In this document: in pieces, positions 1 to 11,410 of the stretch
Position numbering within the stretch: position 1 is the first letter of the stretch
How the letters are laid out: each line of letters begins with the position of its first letter
Origin: Tenrec ecaudatus
Lineage: Eukaryota; Chordata; Mammalia; Afrosoricida; Tenrecidae
Length of the DNA: 64,000 nucleotides
Reading direction: 5' to 3'
NCBI RefSeq assembly: GCF_050624435.1
Contig: NC_134530.1
Span: 145,740,721 to 145,804,720, forward strand
Program-made: the position numbers and the translations under genes
The notes under the pieces: generated by a model
Told to the model about the DNA's origin: nothing
Databases searched by the model: none
Seen by the model: only the letters and a program-made list of their open reading frames with translations

Positions 1-72
1 CTGGCAGTCTCAGGCACCTTTGATAGGGTCTCTGAGTCAGAGGCGACTCTGTGGTGGTGGGCTTGGTTTTCA
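1..72 (+). repeat. AfroSINE 3' part, cut by the window edge
   Basis: The end of the element is recognisable: TAGGGTC, a GAGTCAGA...GACTC block, and a GTGGG...TTGG tail. It lies in the DENND2D intron left of exon 7. Confidence 0.6.
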
Positions 73-148
73 TTGTGGATTAAGTAGCTAGCACTTCTGA
101 TCCACTGAGTGCCCAGCAACAATGGGCCCTTGAAACAAGCAAATGGGC

Positions 149-353
149 AACAACAACAAACTCACTGCCATCGAGATGAGGCTGATTCATACTGATCCTA
201 TAGGACAGGGTGGAATTGACTGCCCCTGTGAGTTCCAAGAATCACTCTTCACGGGAGCAGAAAGCCCTATCTCCCAAGGAGCAGCTGGTGGTGTTGAACT
301 GCTGACCTTGCAGTTAGTAGCCCACAGAGTCTGCACGACACCACCTGGGCTCC
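149..353 (-). repeat. AfroSINE
   Basis: Minus-oriented copy: an AACAACAAC-type tail, CACTGCCATCGAG, CCTATAGGACAGG, GGGAGCAGAAAG, then the tRNA-like head near 330-353 ending in a form of ACCAGGGCTCC. Confidence 0.85.
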
Positions 354-1245
354 CAGAATTGTGCTCGTTTAATTCTCAGAGTCCTTGGGTGGCGTAAACA
401 GTTACACCTCTAACCTGGTGACTCTAGTTGACCTAGAGATATCTTGAACGAAAGACTCGTGATTGACTTCCCCCCAGTCAGACAGGGAAGACTTCATATG
501 CAGCCTAGTTCTACTCTGCCACGCCTGGATTGCCCTGCGTTAGAATCCAGTCCACAGCAACTAGTTTCCTTCCATCCCCACCACAACCTGCCAAACGTAG
601 CCCGATCGTTATTTCCATGTGATAGCTTTTATAATGGATGAGGTCATGGCTTTAAGAAGTTAAGAGACCAACCTAAGGAGAACCTCACAGTTAAAAGGTG
701 GAGGGGCAGGATTTGTACCCCCAGCTGTTGACTTTTAAGATCTCTGCTTGTTAACCACTGCATCCTTCTGGATTTCCTGAAAGTCACCGGTCATCTCATT
801 CGCATCTACCTTCCTGAGGACTGGCACCTGGCAGCCGGCGGGCGTGCAATAGATGTTTATTGAGTGAGTAGACTGGTGGGTAGAAGAAGGATGCCTGTCA
901 TGGGGTTGGTGGTTTAACCTCCATACCATTAGACACTTGCTGTCCAGTCCGCCACCCTCCCTGCCTCCCACAGCCTTTCAAAGGCAGGATCAGAGCTCTG
1001 TCACCTGAACTGGTCCCGCCTGGACTGTCCCAGGGAAATTCCATGCTCTTCGCGAGCTAAGTCAGGAACCTTGCTTGGGTCAAGGCAGCAACCTGGTTGG
1101 GAGGCGGAGTGGGGCAGCTCGAGGAACTGGAAGGAGGGCACGCACACACGAGTCCTGCGGCAGATCTCTGAGCACCTTCTGGTCTATGCTCTTGAGCACA
1201 GGGGAACTGACCAGTACAAGGGAGCCACTCAGCGGCTGGGCCCAC
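354..1245. repeat. Intron with MIR and L2 remnants
   Basis: About 645-770 resembles a plus-strand MIR core (ends TTAACCACTGCAT). About 820-875 resembles an L2 3' end (CAATAGATGTTTATTGAGTG). The rest, including the stretch next to exon 7, shows nothing recognisable. The next DENND2D exon was searched for here and not found. Confidence 0.5.
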
Positions 1246-1394
1246 CTGAGATCTTCTGCCAGGAAGATGATCCTTCTCTCCAGCACAGCGGAGGCGAAGA
1301 TCTGCAGGATTTGCTCAAAACGGAGGCAGTGCAACAGGGAGCTGAAATCCACATGCTCTAGGTGGGAGTCCAGCGGCCGCGTCAGGGAGATGAA
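1246..1394 (-). CDS. DENND2D: DENND2D exon 7 (residues 213-262)
   Basis: This 149-bp exon encodes FISLTRPLDSHLEHVDFSSL, then LHCLRFEQILQIFASAVLER and RIIFLAEDL, a core DENN stretch. The acceptor is TTTCCCCACAG and the donor is CTCAG followed by GTGGGC. It ends with two bases of a serine codon whose third base lies in the next exon, left of the window. It is the last DENND2D exon present here. Confidence 0.95.
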
Positions 1395-4300
1395 CTGTGG
1401 GGAAAGCAGAGCGGGAGACGGTTGGCACACGGTGCTCGCGTGCGGCTGCCAGAACCCGGTACCGTACGATAGCTTCTACTGGCCTCTCCGCCGCTCTCCG
1501 CTATGGGAGTGCATCTGCTGCAATCACCTGTTGCCAACTTCCTTCTGCTCTAAGAATAACACCGAACCAATCCTTAGCATGGCCGCAAAGGCCTATCAGC
1601 CTCCGTGGTCCCACCAAGCACAGCCCACCTCCCTCACCATGCTTCAACCACATTGACTTCCACCTAGACGCAAGCTCCCTGTGGGCTAGGCCCGCCCTCC
1701 CCTGGGAGTTCTCTGCCCTCTCCGTTCTCCTGTGGGTCCCAGAGGCCAGTCTTACGTGCACAGTTTGTAGATAGGTCTGTGGACCCGTCTGCCCCCTTCC
1801 CTGGACCTTACTAACTTCCCCTCCCACTGGGCTTTCAGTGAGGTCATGGACTGGCTCAATGTGTTCACCGCTTGAAACCCAGAAGATAGTATCGTGCTCG
1901 GCACATGCAAGGCAGTCCATATTTCTTCAATGAATGGGAGGGTAAAAACATTGATCCTCTCTTCTGTCTTGCATAGGGGGACACCGAGGCTCGGAGGAGC
2001 CCACAAACTGACCTCGTCTGGGCTAGAATTGTTAGAACAGTGCTCTGCTACTTGTTTCCCTCATTACACAGAGTGGCCTTAAAACAACTACATCGCCAGC
2101 TGGGGCGGGGACACTGAGGGGTGGGGGGGGAAGTGATGAAACAGCCCTCCTGGAGACTAGAGAGGGTAGGGCAGAAACCGGGGGCCAAGGCTGCGTGGAA
2201 GAAAGAGTGGGTGGCACTTTGAGGCCTGGGACAGAGCCTTTCTCCAGGGTCCAGGGTCTTAAGGTCCAGGATAGCTTTCTCAGAAACAGAAGTGTGGGAG
2301 CTTGAACAGTAACTAGGTCGTTGTGGGCATCTGCTTGAGAGGAGCAAAAAGCTTGAGTTTGGTTTTGAGCCCTGCCGATAATTCTAACCAAGTTCAGGCC
2401 CTACCTGCCTCTGATTCCCTGGTGAACTGTGGGGAGAAGTGTCACTGAAACCTGTCCTCTTTGGCCCTCTTCCCAGCCCACCTCAGTGCCTGAGTCGGGG
2501 ATGAAGCTCTTGAGGGTGACGGTCTTCCCGGGAGCAGGGAAGGCGGCCTCCCGGAGGCCCTGCATAAACGGGTAGATGACGGCCATAGAGATCTGATGTC
2601 GCTTCTCCACTTCATCCAGGATCTGCAAGGGAAAGGAGCAGGGACGCATGGCTCAAAGGGGTGCTCTGTGTGGCCCCTGAGACCCCACCTGTCCCTGCAT
2701 CTGTGAGGAGCCTGCACTGGTCCAGGCAAGCCTCATCAGCTGTGGATGCCCCTCCACCATTTGGCTCTCTCCCCCTCCCCGGCAGGTCTCAGGGTAAGCG
2801 TATCTCCCACACATGACCTGATTTTGTCCCATGCCCTCCTTCCACCCTCTGAACCAACTCCTCTTCCCCCTTGCCCTGGGAAATCATCCGGGGTAAACGG
2901 GTCGGTCATTTGTTGGGGGGTCGAGAAGTCAGCCTTTTGGATGTCACTCTGTCTTCCAATTTCCATTGGAGACCCTAAGGGTCGGGGACTGTCTCCAGCC
3001 CTAGAAAGACAGAGTTTTCCTTCCCCTCCTCCAAGAGGGCAGAGCACAGGATACCCAAGGGGTGTGTCTTGGCCACAAGACACCTCCCCTCCTTTTGGAG
3101 GAATGCCCCCTCTGATCCTTACTCCAGCAGAAGTTCTGGGGACCCACACTTCTGCCTCCAGATTAATCAGTCTCAAGATGCCTCAACCCCCCAAAAACCA
3201 AACCAAATCAAAACTCACTGCCATAGAGTCGATTCCAACTCACAGTGATCCCACATGACAGGGTAGAGCTGCCCCGGCGAGTCTCCCAGACTAAGTCACT
3301 AGGGGAGTAGAAAGCCTCGCCTTTCTCCCTTGGGGAGGCTGGTGGTTTCAAACTGCTGATCTTGTGGTTGGCAGGCCAACTCCTAACCGCACACCATCAG
3401 GGCTTCTCCTGGGGACCCCTACTGAATAACAATTCTCTTCAGATGTATTTAGTGCCCAGCACGTTATAAGGAGACCGCTCCTATCCTCGCTCACTTGAAT
3501 CTGGCGCCAGCCCGGGAGGTCGGAGGGTGAGTGGGGTGACTTATCCCCAACTGACAGAAGAAGCTCCGCACAGAAGACCCGCGGATCTCCAGACGCGTGG
3601 CCTGAGGGGCTTCCTGTGGGGCTGCTCTCATCCCCTTCTTCCTTCACTAGAGTGGGGGTCCTATCTGCAGGGGAGACGTTCCCCTCGGTACCAGCTTTCC
3701 CCCCAAACCCATGAAGCCCACATTACTCAGCCTCAGTTTCCCCAAGTGGCTGTGGGGAAGGAGGAGCTCAGGGACACAGGGAGCCAGGAGGAACCCAGAG
3801 GCAGAGCAGGACCAACAGGCCCCTGGAATGCTGACCACTGTACCTTGGAGAACAAGCCGAAGCAGCCGATGCAGCTGAGGATGCAGTACACCCTGGGAAG
3901 GCGCGGGCCACGGCCGGCGGGCTGCGGGGGCACAGGAAGGTGCCTTCAGTGGTGTGGCTTCCCAGGGGCCTCTGGGGCACATGGGCAGGGGCTGGAGTAT
4001 GGGTGGGGGAGTGGTGGTGAATGGTGGGGCAGGGGACAGAGCAATCACCAAAGTGGGCTTTGTAGGGTTGGGGGCTCACAGGCCAGCCATTCTGCTCCCA
4101 GGGCTGGGACCACCTTAGGGGTCACTTAAGCTAGGTGGGAAGGCTGTTTTAGATAAGGAAATGGCTTGGAGGAAAGCTGTGGAGATGACATGAAGAATCC
4201 TTCTAAAAGTCAAGAATTGAATGGAATCCTCCCAATCCCCACCCAGGCTCTGGTAGATCTAGGGGCCAAAGCCGGTCTGCCTGGACAGAAGGGGCAGAAA

Positions 4301-7300
4301 TAAGGGGGTTCTGTTGAGAGCTTGGGAGATCAAAGGCCAGGCATGGCTTGCACAGATCCCCCAAGGGGGCAGGAAGGGGCTCTGTGCCCTCATGCAGGGG
4401 TGCAGAGTGGGCACTAACAAGGCAGTGGGTGCTGGACTTTTGCTCTCTCTATAACCCCTGCGGCCATAGACCCTGAGCTCTGGTGGCTGTGGCTTGAGCC
4501 AGCCCAGCAGTGCGGCTGAGCAGGAGGGGCCCATTCTGAGCTGCACAGACCAGGAGGCGCCTGCAGTAGCCAATCTTCCTGCTCCCGTCCACATTGGTCA
4601 GAACGAAGGAAAACGTCTCCCTGGGAAAGAGCAGACAACGCTTGGTTGGCATCCGGCTCACTGGATTCCAAAGCAGGAAGGTAGGGGAGTTTCCGGGACA
4701 GGGGCTGCTGCAGAATCAGGACAGTAGAAATGATACCTACCAATTTATTAGAGTGCTTTATTGGGAGATCAGACCCTAAACACACCAAACAACAACAAAA
4801 ACAGCAAATGCACTGCCATCGAGTCAATTCCGACTCATCAAGACGCTAAACACACCCTCTCACATTAACTCTCAAAGCCACCCAAGGGGCAGAGTTACGA
4901 CACCCCCCCACTTTACGGAGACCTGGTGGCACTGAGAGATAAGCATTGGGTTGCTAACCACCTGGTCAGCGGTTCAAACCCATCGGTGCTCTGAGGGAGA
5001 AAGATGAGGCTGTCTGCTCCTGTAAACATTTACAGCCTCGGAAACTAGGAGGGAGGCCGTGAGTCGGGCCAGCTCGATGGCAGTGGTGTGGTTTTCTACA
5101 GATGCAGGGACCGCAGCTCTGACTAGGGGTTTCTTACCCAAGAAACTCGTGCAGCTCATAAGTGGCTGGGTCAAAATACTAACACAGGCAGCCCAAGTCC
5201 AGAGCACACGTTGTACGGGCCCTGCTACCTGGCCTTCTGAGGCCAAAGGCCTTCAGCAGAGCCTGGCTCAGATGCAAACAACATGAGGAGTGAGGCCCTG
5301 GTGGCAGTCTCTCCTAGGACAGGTGCGAGGCTCTGGCCTTCCTCTGGAAAGAGAAGGTGCATAGCCTTGGCCTTGAAAGAGCCCAGGGAAGACGTTTACA
5401 GGGGAGCCACCACAGGCCCTTCCCCCAGGAGACGCTGGTGGGAAATGGGTGTGAGGCCAGCGAAGGTTGAAGGTGCCACACAGACAGCTCTAGGCGGGTC
5501 CCCAGCCCAGCCTCTAGGCGGGTCCCCAGCCCAGCCTCCCCAGTCCCGAGGCTGTGCAATCACCTGGGATACTCAGTGAGAGGGGCCCACTGGTTCCCAT
5601 CAGGGAAGCAGAACAAGGGGATGGCACTGAGCAGCCTCTCCTCCTCTTCTTGTTGGCCTCGCAGCAGGTTCTCCCTCTGTGCGGAAAAGAGAAAGCACGA
5701 ACAGGTTGTGGGAGGTGGGCCTCGAGGACTAGGACCGGAAGTTTCCTCTGAGGCGCTAAGTGTCTCCCCTTGGGGTGGGGAAAAGGGCTCCTTCACCTGC
5801 CACTCTGCGCAGGGATTTCACTCTGGATCTGGCCAGTGTGTGCCACCCCCCACCCCCATTCCATGCCTAGAGAAACCCTCCCTGGTCAGCTCCACTTAAA
5901 AGGCAGTTTCCCCAGGGTCCATCGAGTCAGAAAAGTGAACGCAGAACACAGAATGGCCCTGCTATGGCCCAGTACCCCAGTGCCCCAATTCGGAGAGGGA
6001 GACCACATCAGAGAGGGGAGAGGTAGTCGGCTCCGTTGTTGAACCGCCAGGGTTAAGAAGAAGGATGCCTTGGCCCCGCCCCTTCACCCAGTGCAGATCA
6101 GACAAGCAGGAGCCTGATGCTTGGAGCAGAGCCAGCCAGAGTGCCAGCCACCGGCCTGGCCCGGCCCTGCCCACACAGGCCAGGGAGGGGAGCCTTTCAG
6201 GAGGTCTGGGGCTTCTCTCCAGAGAAGGGTGACTGCAGATGAGATCGGAAAGACCTGGGAGGTCTCAGAAAAAGACCAAGGCACCGGTCGCCTGGTTTCC
6301 CTGCTGTGGCCCTGCCCTGCCGGATGCCTGGGTCAGTTCTTCACCAAGAAGTCAGACCTAGATTCTGAGGGCGATTACAAAGCAGGGACTGGGCCAAGGA
6401 GGAAACAGCAGCTGCCCAGGGCACCTTCAGACTCGGCCCTGGCAGGGAGGGGAGAGGGAGGCGGCAGCCCGCCACCACCACTCAGGGGGCCACCCCTGCC
6501 TCTTTCCCTGCCTCCTTACCTTGGGGAACTGGTAGGTGATAGTAGGCTCATAATCATCCCCAGAATGCTTTTTTTTTAGAGAAACCACAAGGAGGTATTC
6601 AAAAAAGTGCTGTCCTCCTGCAAAATTAGGCAGGGTGTGCTCCTGGGCCTTTTCTGTTTCTTTCACAGCGTTTCCTGCAATGTCCTGGGAAGATCCTAAA
6701 ACAGAGATACCGGGTCCAGTGAGGATCACATTGGTCTAGGCTTGCTGTGGAGTCTTGGAGAAGCCAGGCACACCCACCACCTCCGGCCACCTTGCTAGTC
6801 CTGGGGTACCCAGAACCTGGCCACCCAGCAAGCCAAGAGCACTTCAGGTCGCAGAGCAGGATCAGGGCTAACTGGGCAGTTCCCACACCTGCCTTGGGGC
6901 CTTGAAACCCACAGGATGCCCAGAAGGGGCTGGAAACCACTTGTTTGGAAGCCAAGAAAGCACTAGTGGGAGGCCACATGGATACTCCCCGCCACCTTCC
7001 TCCCGGTGCCTGAAACACAGCATGTCCTGGGTAGACACGTGCTGAATAACTCACAAGAGACCCAGAGACCATGTGCCTGTGCCCACATCAACCCCAAAGA
7101 AGGGCACTTCTGGCTCTGAGAAACCAACAAAGGAAACCTCCCTTTCCAGCTCAGTCACACGGGGAGGTGAGGATGTTAAAGCGAGAGGAAGAAGAAACGT
7201 TACAAGGAAGAAGCAGCCACCACTACCACCCCACACCCCATCCAAGAAGGTCACCCTAGGAAAAAGGAAGTGGGCTTCCAGTCCAGACCTGCTCGCAGTC

Positions 7301-9816
7301 GGAGCCGGTTGCGGAAGAGCCTGACAGCCCGGCCTACCACTTGTCCTTCCATCTTCTCCAGCCTGCGGGACATGGAATGTGCCCCTTTCCTCCAACACAG
7401 CCTGGCTACAGAGAGTCTGAGTAAGGGGATGGTGCTTCAGGCTCCGGCCACAGCCCGACCACGATGCCGGGCTGAGAACTGCCTCCCCAAGAGGGGAGAG
7501 CAGCTTCCATGCTGCGCACCCAGTGGCTGAGCAAGGAGGATGTGACAGGACCCAGGAAGACAGAGGCAGCATCCTGGCACTGCAGCTCAAACCTCAGCTC
7601 CTCCCAGGAGCCCCAGGGTGTGGTGATAGAAAGGTCATGAGCAAACATCTCCCAGGTCCAACTGCTTCTGGGCTTGGGGCTTTGACTTGTGGGCTGCAGG
7701 TTTGTGCAGTGGATTTATTTACAAGCACAGGACAGTGAAGAAGGCCTGATAGCTTCGGACTGTGAGCAGTGGAGCCCAACCCATCCCAGGGTGAGGACTG
7801 TATATCCCCCAGAACTTTAATGCTTGGCCTTTCACTTTGTAAGGTGGTCAGCCACAGCCAACAACCCCCATTCCCCAGACAAGGCCACCTGCTGCTCTCT
7901 ACAATGTCCAGGGCCTCCTGCCAGAGCACAAGACCAAACCTTCTGTGCAGGATGCCAGCTGCCTGTCCCTGATGGAGACAAATAGGCTTGGTCCAATGAT
8001 GATCTAAATGGATCAATTGTTCTAGCTAGCGAAGGGTGTCCTAGAAATCAGAGAGATCTAAGAGCCTCTTGTCCTGGATGTGAAATTGAGAGCAAAGTCC
8101 ACTGCTGAGCTATAGAGTTACTGATATTTCAGGTATCCTGCAATGATGGCTCGCTCCAAGCTGCAACACTTCTCTGGCTTAAGGCAGGGAACTGCCACAC
8201 TGTGAACTGTTCCAGAGCTCCAGCAAAGGGTCCCTCTTCCCAACTGGAAAGCTCTGACTCAAGAGATTCTCCCTGGTCCCAGTACGGGGACTGTTACATC
8301 AGCTCCCCTGTGGCTGTAAAAAGCATATGGGTGATTTCCATCTTCCACTTCCCACTCCGGCTCAGTCCTTTTCCTGTTGGTTAAGCTCAGCCCTTTCTGC
8401 CCCTGCTGAAGCAATAGCATCCAGCACTCGAGGTGCCCGTGGGGAAACAGCCCTCAGCTGTGTCTGGAGAGGACGGCACTAGGACTCTCACAGTAGCCCT
8501 TGAAGGGATGACTGCGCCAAGTGGGAGAAATGACATTTGCGAGGAAGCTGCCCCAAAGAGGAAGAAAGGAGCAAATTGGTTTGGTCCCAGTGTCTGCCAG
8601 ACTCTCCAAGAATTAGCAGTCCTCTAGAAAGGGTAGGTCCTTGGTGACCAGAGCTGTTTCCACTTGTCTAGTAACACAAGAGCTCCGGGGTGCAAACTCA
8701 CCCAGAAGCGCCCTGGAAGAAAATCCTGGCAATCGGCTTCCACAAAGATTACAAGCCACGAAAAAGCCCTATGGAGCAGAGCTGTACTCTGTAACACATG
8801 AGCTCACCGTGGGTCAGAACTGACTGGATGTCTGTGGGTTTGGTTTATGGCTGGGAGAGAGGGAGGTGCTGGGACAGGTGAGACGGTTGCCATCTTCCTA
8901 AAAAGAGCTCCAGATGGGGGTTCTGTGAGACTAGTGCACGTGAGGACTCAGCGTCCGTTCCATGATTCCTGGGAGGATGCCCCAATCTATCAGTGGAAAC
9001 AATGCTGTCATAAAGGCTGTTGTGAGAGAGAGGATGGTGAACCAGACACTCAGTTACCACCTCACCTTGCCACCCTCCCAACCTGTGCAGACTGAAAAAC
9101 AAGCATTTTCCTGAGGTGGGTAGGGAAACTGAGGCAGGGAGTAATTCAGGATCTGGTGAAAGTCGTAATCAGGATAGGGTCATGCCCACAACCTTGCCTT
9201 CTGGATACATCACACACCGGACACCATAAGATGGAGGATCCCTGCTGTTTGTGAAGCTCTTTCAGAATCTTTTCACTGATCAGTCCTGAACCTCAGGAAA
9301 CTAGATATTTTCCATAAATCCTTTGGACTTCACTTTCAGTCCATTTCCTTTACCAGGAGAATCAAGAGAGCAGCAAAACTCACAAAGCCCTGGTAGAAAA
9401 AGTCACTAGACTTGAAGGACAAAGAAGCCCAGGAAAATAATGCATCCTCCCCTCTTTTTATAGGGGGTTACAGCAGGAGAGAAGGGCACACAAGAAAATT
9501 AGTATCCCGCAAACTCACATGTCTCATATACGCCAACCCCCTTAATCCTTGGTGCCCTAGAAAGGGATGATTATCCTCAGGTTTCTTTGGTTGTTTTTTT
9601 TTTCTTATTTTCCCAGTTGAAGAGGGAGCCACCCTTTCTAGGTAAGTCAGGAGTCTGGTTACACTTGTTCCTCCAGTAGGCTGCCCCTCCTACAGCCACT
9701 TCACAAGCCCCAGAACAGGGGAGGAGACCTTCTGGGCCCTTGGTCTGGAAAGCAAACCTTTCCTCTCCCAGCTTGACTGCACTCATTACCACCTCCCCCA
9801 AGTCCCCATCAATATG

Positions 9817-9874
<58 letters not shown>

Positions 9875-11410
9875 CATTATTTTACCACACAACTCTCCTG
9901 AGGCCAAAAAGGAAAGGAGGAAGTGTAGGAGTCCCCCGGAAGGCAGAGGATGTTATGGAAGATGGGGTGAAGAGGGCAAACTCTCCTAGGCTGGCAGGTG
10001 CCAGGCCACAGGACAGGTAATACTGGGTGTTCATCTCACAGTGCCTCCACTTCCAGAAAGCCCCACGAGGCACCATCCTCAGCCCTGTGTTGGGGGCTGG
10101 AGTGGGTGTGAGCTACTGAAAGGGTTCTTGGGGGGAGGTGGTGGGAGGAGACCCCATCATCCACACAGACTTCTGAGGGATGAGCAGGGGAGGCCATGAA
10201 AGACCTGACCAATGCGCTCTGAGACCAGATAACACCAGTCTTAGCCTGCACTCAGCTCCAACCACTTGGGCATTCCAGAACCCAGGAAGCTACTGACTGT
10301 CCCCCTTGGTGGAAGTGGCATGAGGCATGCGTTTGGATGAACAAGGGCTGGTGAGGTGAGAAGGGAGAAGGTTGACAGAGGGCCCAAGAACAGGACACAA
10401 ATTAGAGGAGTCAGGTCACTGCAGAGTTCAGAGCAGAGAGGCTGGTTTCTCAGGCTGGGAGTGGGGCTCTCCGATGCTCTGGATTTGTGGTTGCTGGAAG
10501 AAGTGGGCTGTCCATTTTCTTATCTGCTCCCCATCCCACCCCCACCACCAAAGACAGTCCTCTGGGCAAACTGTCTCTGGGCAGAGTATCTGCAGGCTGA
10601 GGCCGTTCAGCCACAGTGTGAGCAGCAACCAATGTTTACTCAATGGGTGGATGGATGAATTCCTAATTGCCATCCTGTCAAAGTCCAGTTCTACTAAGAA
10701 GAAAAGACGCGAATCACGACTTCTAATTTAATCCCCACAACACTGGGTAGGAAGAATGGTTCCCATTCCTCTGGGGGGTGGGGGTGGGGGTAGGGGGTGG
10801 GGAAGAAGGTCATGTAACTTCTGCAGATCACAGTCTAAATTAAAGAAGGAGCTGCGCTGCGGCCCGGCCACTCGCCCTGCTCGCCGCCCCGGGGGTGGGG
10901 GCGGCAACGTCGTTGGGGAGACCAGTGTTTGTGGCCTTGCTCAGAGGATGACACCAGGAGGAGTGGGGAGGCAGGTACTGTAGGTCCTGCTTTGGCGGGG
11001 CCTGATGGGGCGGTTCTCCCCAGCACCCTGCGGTTGCACCACAAGCTTCCTGGTTGGAAGGACACGTGGCCCCGGGGGGGCCCCACAACGGTTTCCTCGA
11101 ACTGGCAGCCTCCCGCTCAGCCCCAGCGCCCTAGCCACCCCACGAACCTCCCTCTCCCCGCCCCATGACCATTTGCTTGACCTCGACCTCGAGCTCGCCC
11201 TGCGCGCTCGCCAGCCCTCCCGAGTGGTCCGCGGACGGTTGGCGGTCGATCGCACACCCCTCGGCGCGCCGCCCTTTCCCTGGTCCCCATCCGACAGCCC
11301 CTGGCCCCCCGCCGGCCCCCAGCTCCCGCGCTGGCCCCTGCCCGGCACTAACCCCTGCGGCCGCGCTTCACTCTCAGGCTGGCTCGGAGGCGGCGGCCCA
11401 GCCCGTCCAT
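1246..11410 (-). CDS. DENND2D: DENND2D, 5' half of the gene (seven coding exons, 3' part outside window)
   Basis: Joined exons on the minus strand are 11410-11353, 6695-6520, 5676-5564, 4620-4551, 3921-3844, 2622-2482 and 1394-1246. Every junction has AG/GT sites and the phases agree across all of them, giving about 262 residues of a protein that is about 471 residues in human. DENND2 proteins are DENN-domain guanine-nucleotide exchange factors; DENND2D is known to act on Rab9-type GTPases in endosome-to-Golgi traffic. Recognisable family stretches include PNFAGGQHFFEYLLVVSLKK, LLRGQQEEEERLL, SFVLTNVDGSRKIGYCRRLL and LEHVDFSSLLHCL. The upstream DENN part lies at about residues 30-140 and the core DENN part begins near residue 145. 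The following exon, which in human begins with the rest of STLSQCIHAAAALLYPF, is not in the window, so the gene continues leftward. No frameshift or in-frame stop was seen; the gene looks functional. Confidence 0.95.
1395..2481. other. DENND2D intron 6
   Basis: About 1.1 kb between exons 6 and 7. It is unique-looking, moderately GC-rich sequence. Several short open frames are present but none has family features. Confidence 0.6.
2482..2622 (-). CDS. DENND2D: DENND2D exon 6 (residues 166-212)
   Basis: This 141-bp, 47-codon in-phase exon begins ILDEVEKRHQISMAVIYPFM and ends FIPDSGTE. The acceptor is CCCTTGCAG and the donor is ACTGAG followed by GTGGGC. It belongs to the core DENN domain. Confidence 0.95.
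2623..3190. other. DENND2D intron 5, unique part
   Basis: Nothing recognisable. Open frames across it on both strands have no family similarity that I can see. Confidence 0.5.
3191..3409 (-). repeat. AfroSINE, near full length
   Basis: AACCAAATCAAAACTCACTG tail, GAGTCGATTCC, CATGACAGGGTAGAGCTGCC, and the tRNA-like head ending CACCATCAGGGCTTCTCC. Minus orientation within DENND2D intron 5. Confidence 0.9.
3844..3921 (-). CDS. DENND2D: DENND2D exon 5 (residues 140-165)
   Basis: This 78-bp, 26-codon in-phase exon encodes PAGRGPRLPRVYCILSC and IGCFGLFSK, the entry to the core DENN domain. The acceptor has a cytosine-rich tract ending CCCCCGCAG and the donor is TCCAAG followed by GTACAG. Skipping it would preserve frame. 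Confidence 0.95.
4551..4620 (-). CDS. DENND2D: DENND2D exon 4 (residues 116-139)
   Basis: This short 70-bp exon encodes ETFSFVLTNVDGSRKIGYCR and RLL, the most conserved part of the upstream DENN module. The acceptor is CTCTTTCCCAG and the donor is CTCCTG followed by GTCTGT, a weaker +4/+5 context than the other donors. It leaves the frame at a codon boundary. Confidence 0.95.
4787..4840 (-). repeat. Severely 5'-truncated AfroSINE with target duplication
   Basis: About 54 bp of the 3' tail only (CACTGCCATCGAGTCAATTC). It is flanked by AGACCCTAAACACACC at 4771-4786 and AGACGCTAAACACACC at 4841-4856, a 16-bp target duplication with one mismatch. It lies in the intron upstream of exon 4. Confidence 0.8.
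4917..5094 (+). repeat. AfroSINE
   Basis: Full plus-oriented copy. The head is GGAGACCTGGTGGC, the body has GGGAGAAAGATGAGGC and TTTACAGCCTCGGAAAC, and it ends CTCGATGGCAGTGG. Confidence 0.9.
5486..5537. repeat. Two-copy tandem repeat, ~24-25 bp unit
   Basis: CTCTAGGCGGGTCCCCAGCC followed by CAGC occurs twice back to back, in intron 2-side sequence just left of exon 3. Confidence 0.8.
5564..5676 (-). CDS. DENND2D: DENND2D exon 3 (residues 79-116)
   Basis: The 113-bp exon encodes RENLLRGQQEEEERLL followed by AIPLFCFPDG and LTEYP, all familiar from DENND2D. The acceptor is TTCCGCACAG and the donor is CCCAG followed by GTGATT. It ends with two bases of Arg116, completed by the first base of the next exon. 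The glutamate-rich stretch is an expected feature and not a low-complexity artefact. Confidence 0.95.
6520..6695 (-). CDS. DENND2D: DENND2D exon 2 (residues 20-78)
   Basis: The acceptor is TGTTTTAG before GATCTTCC; the donor is CCCAAG followed by GTAAGG. The 176-bp exon starts with the last two bases of Gly20 and ends on a codon boundary at Lys78. It carries the start of the upstream DENN segment: the PNFAGGQHFFEYLLVVSL stretch, a lysine-rich turn, and YEPTITYQFPK. A run of nine A bases encodes KKK within the exon (plus-strand T-run near 6570), a possible slippage site in sequencing or replication. Confidence 0.95.
6696..8690. other. DENND2D intron 1, distal part
   Basis: No exon or repeat recognised with confidence in this 2 kb. 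Open frames at 7051-7590 and 7594-8016 lack family features. Confidence 0.5.
8691..8847 (+). repeat. AfroSINE, old variant, 5'-truncated
   Basis: Recognisable by CACCCAGAAGCGCCCTGGAAG, CCACAAAGATTACAAGCC, CCCTATGGAGCAGAGCTG and the GTGGGTTTGGTTT-like end. Confidence 0.8.
9818..9872. repeat. (CA)n microsatellite
   Basis: About 55 bp of uninterrupted CA dinucleotide in DENND2D intron 1. A frame reading His-Thr repeats through it is an artefact. Confidence 0.97.
10773..10802 (+). promoter_or_regulatory. Five-run G tract, possible G-quadruplex
   Basis: Runs of 6, 5, 5, 5 and 4 G are separated by T, T, TA and T. It lies at the intron 1 edge of the DENND2D CpG island. On the coding (minus) strand it is C-rich, so any quadruplex forms on the non-template strand of the opposite orientation. 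Confidence 0.5.

Noticed and set aside
1075-1656. 193-codon plus-strand open frame
   Set aside because: It lies opposite DENND2D exon 7 and its introns; no family features, and the antisense exon explains the openness.
9814-10020. His-Thr repeat protein
   Set aside because: Translation of the (CA)n microsatellite.
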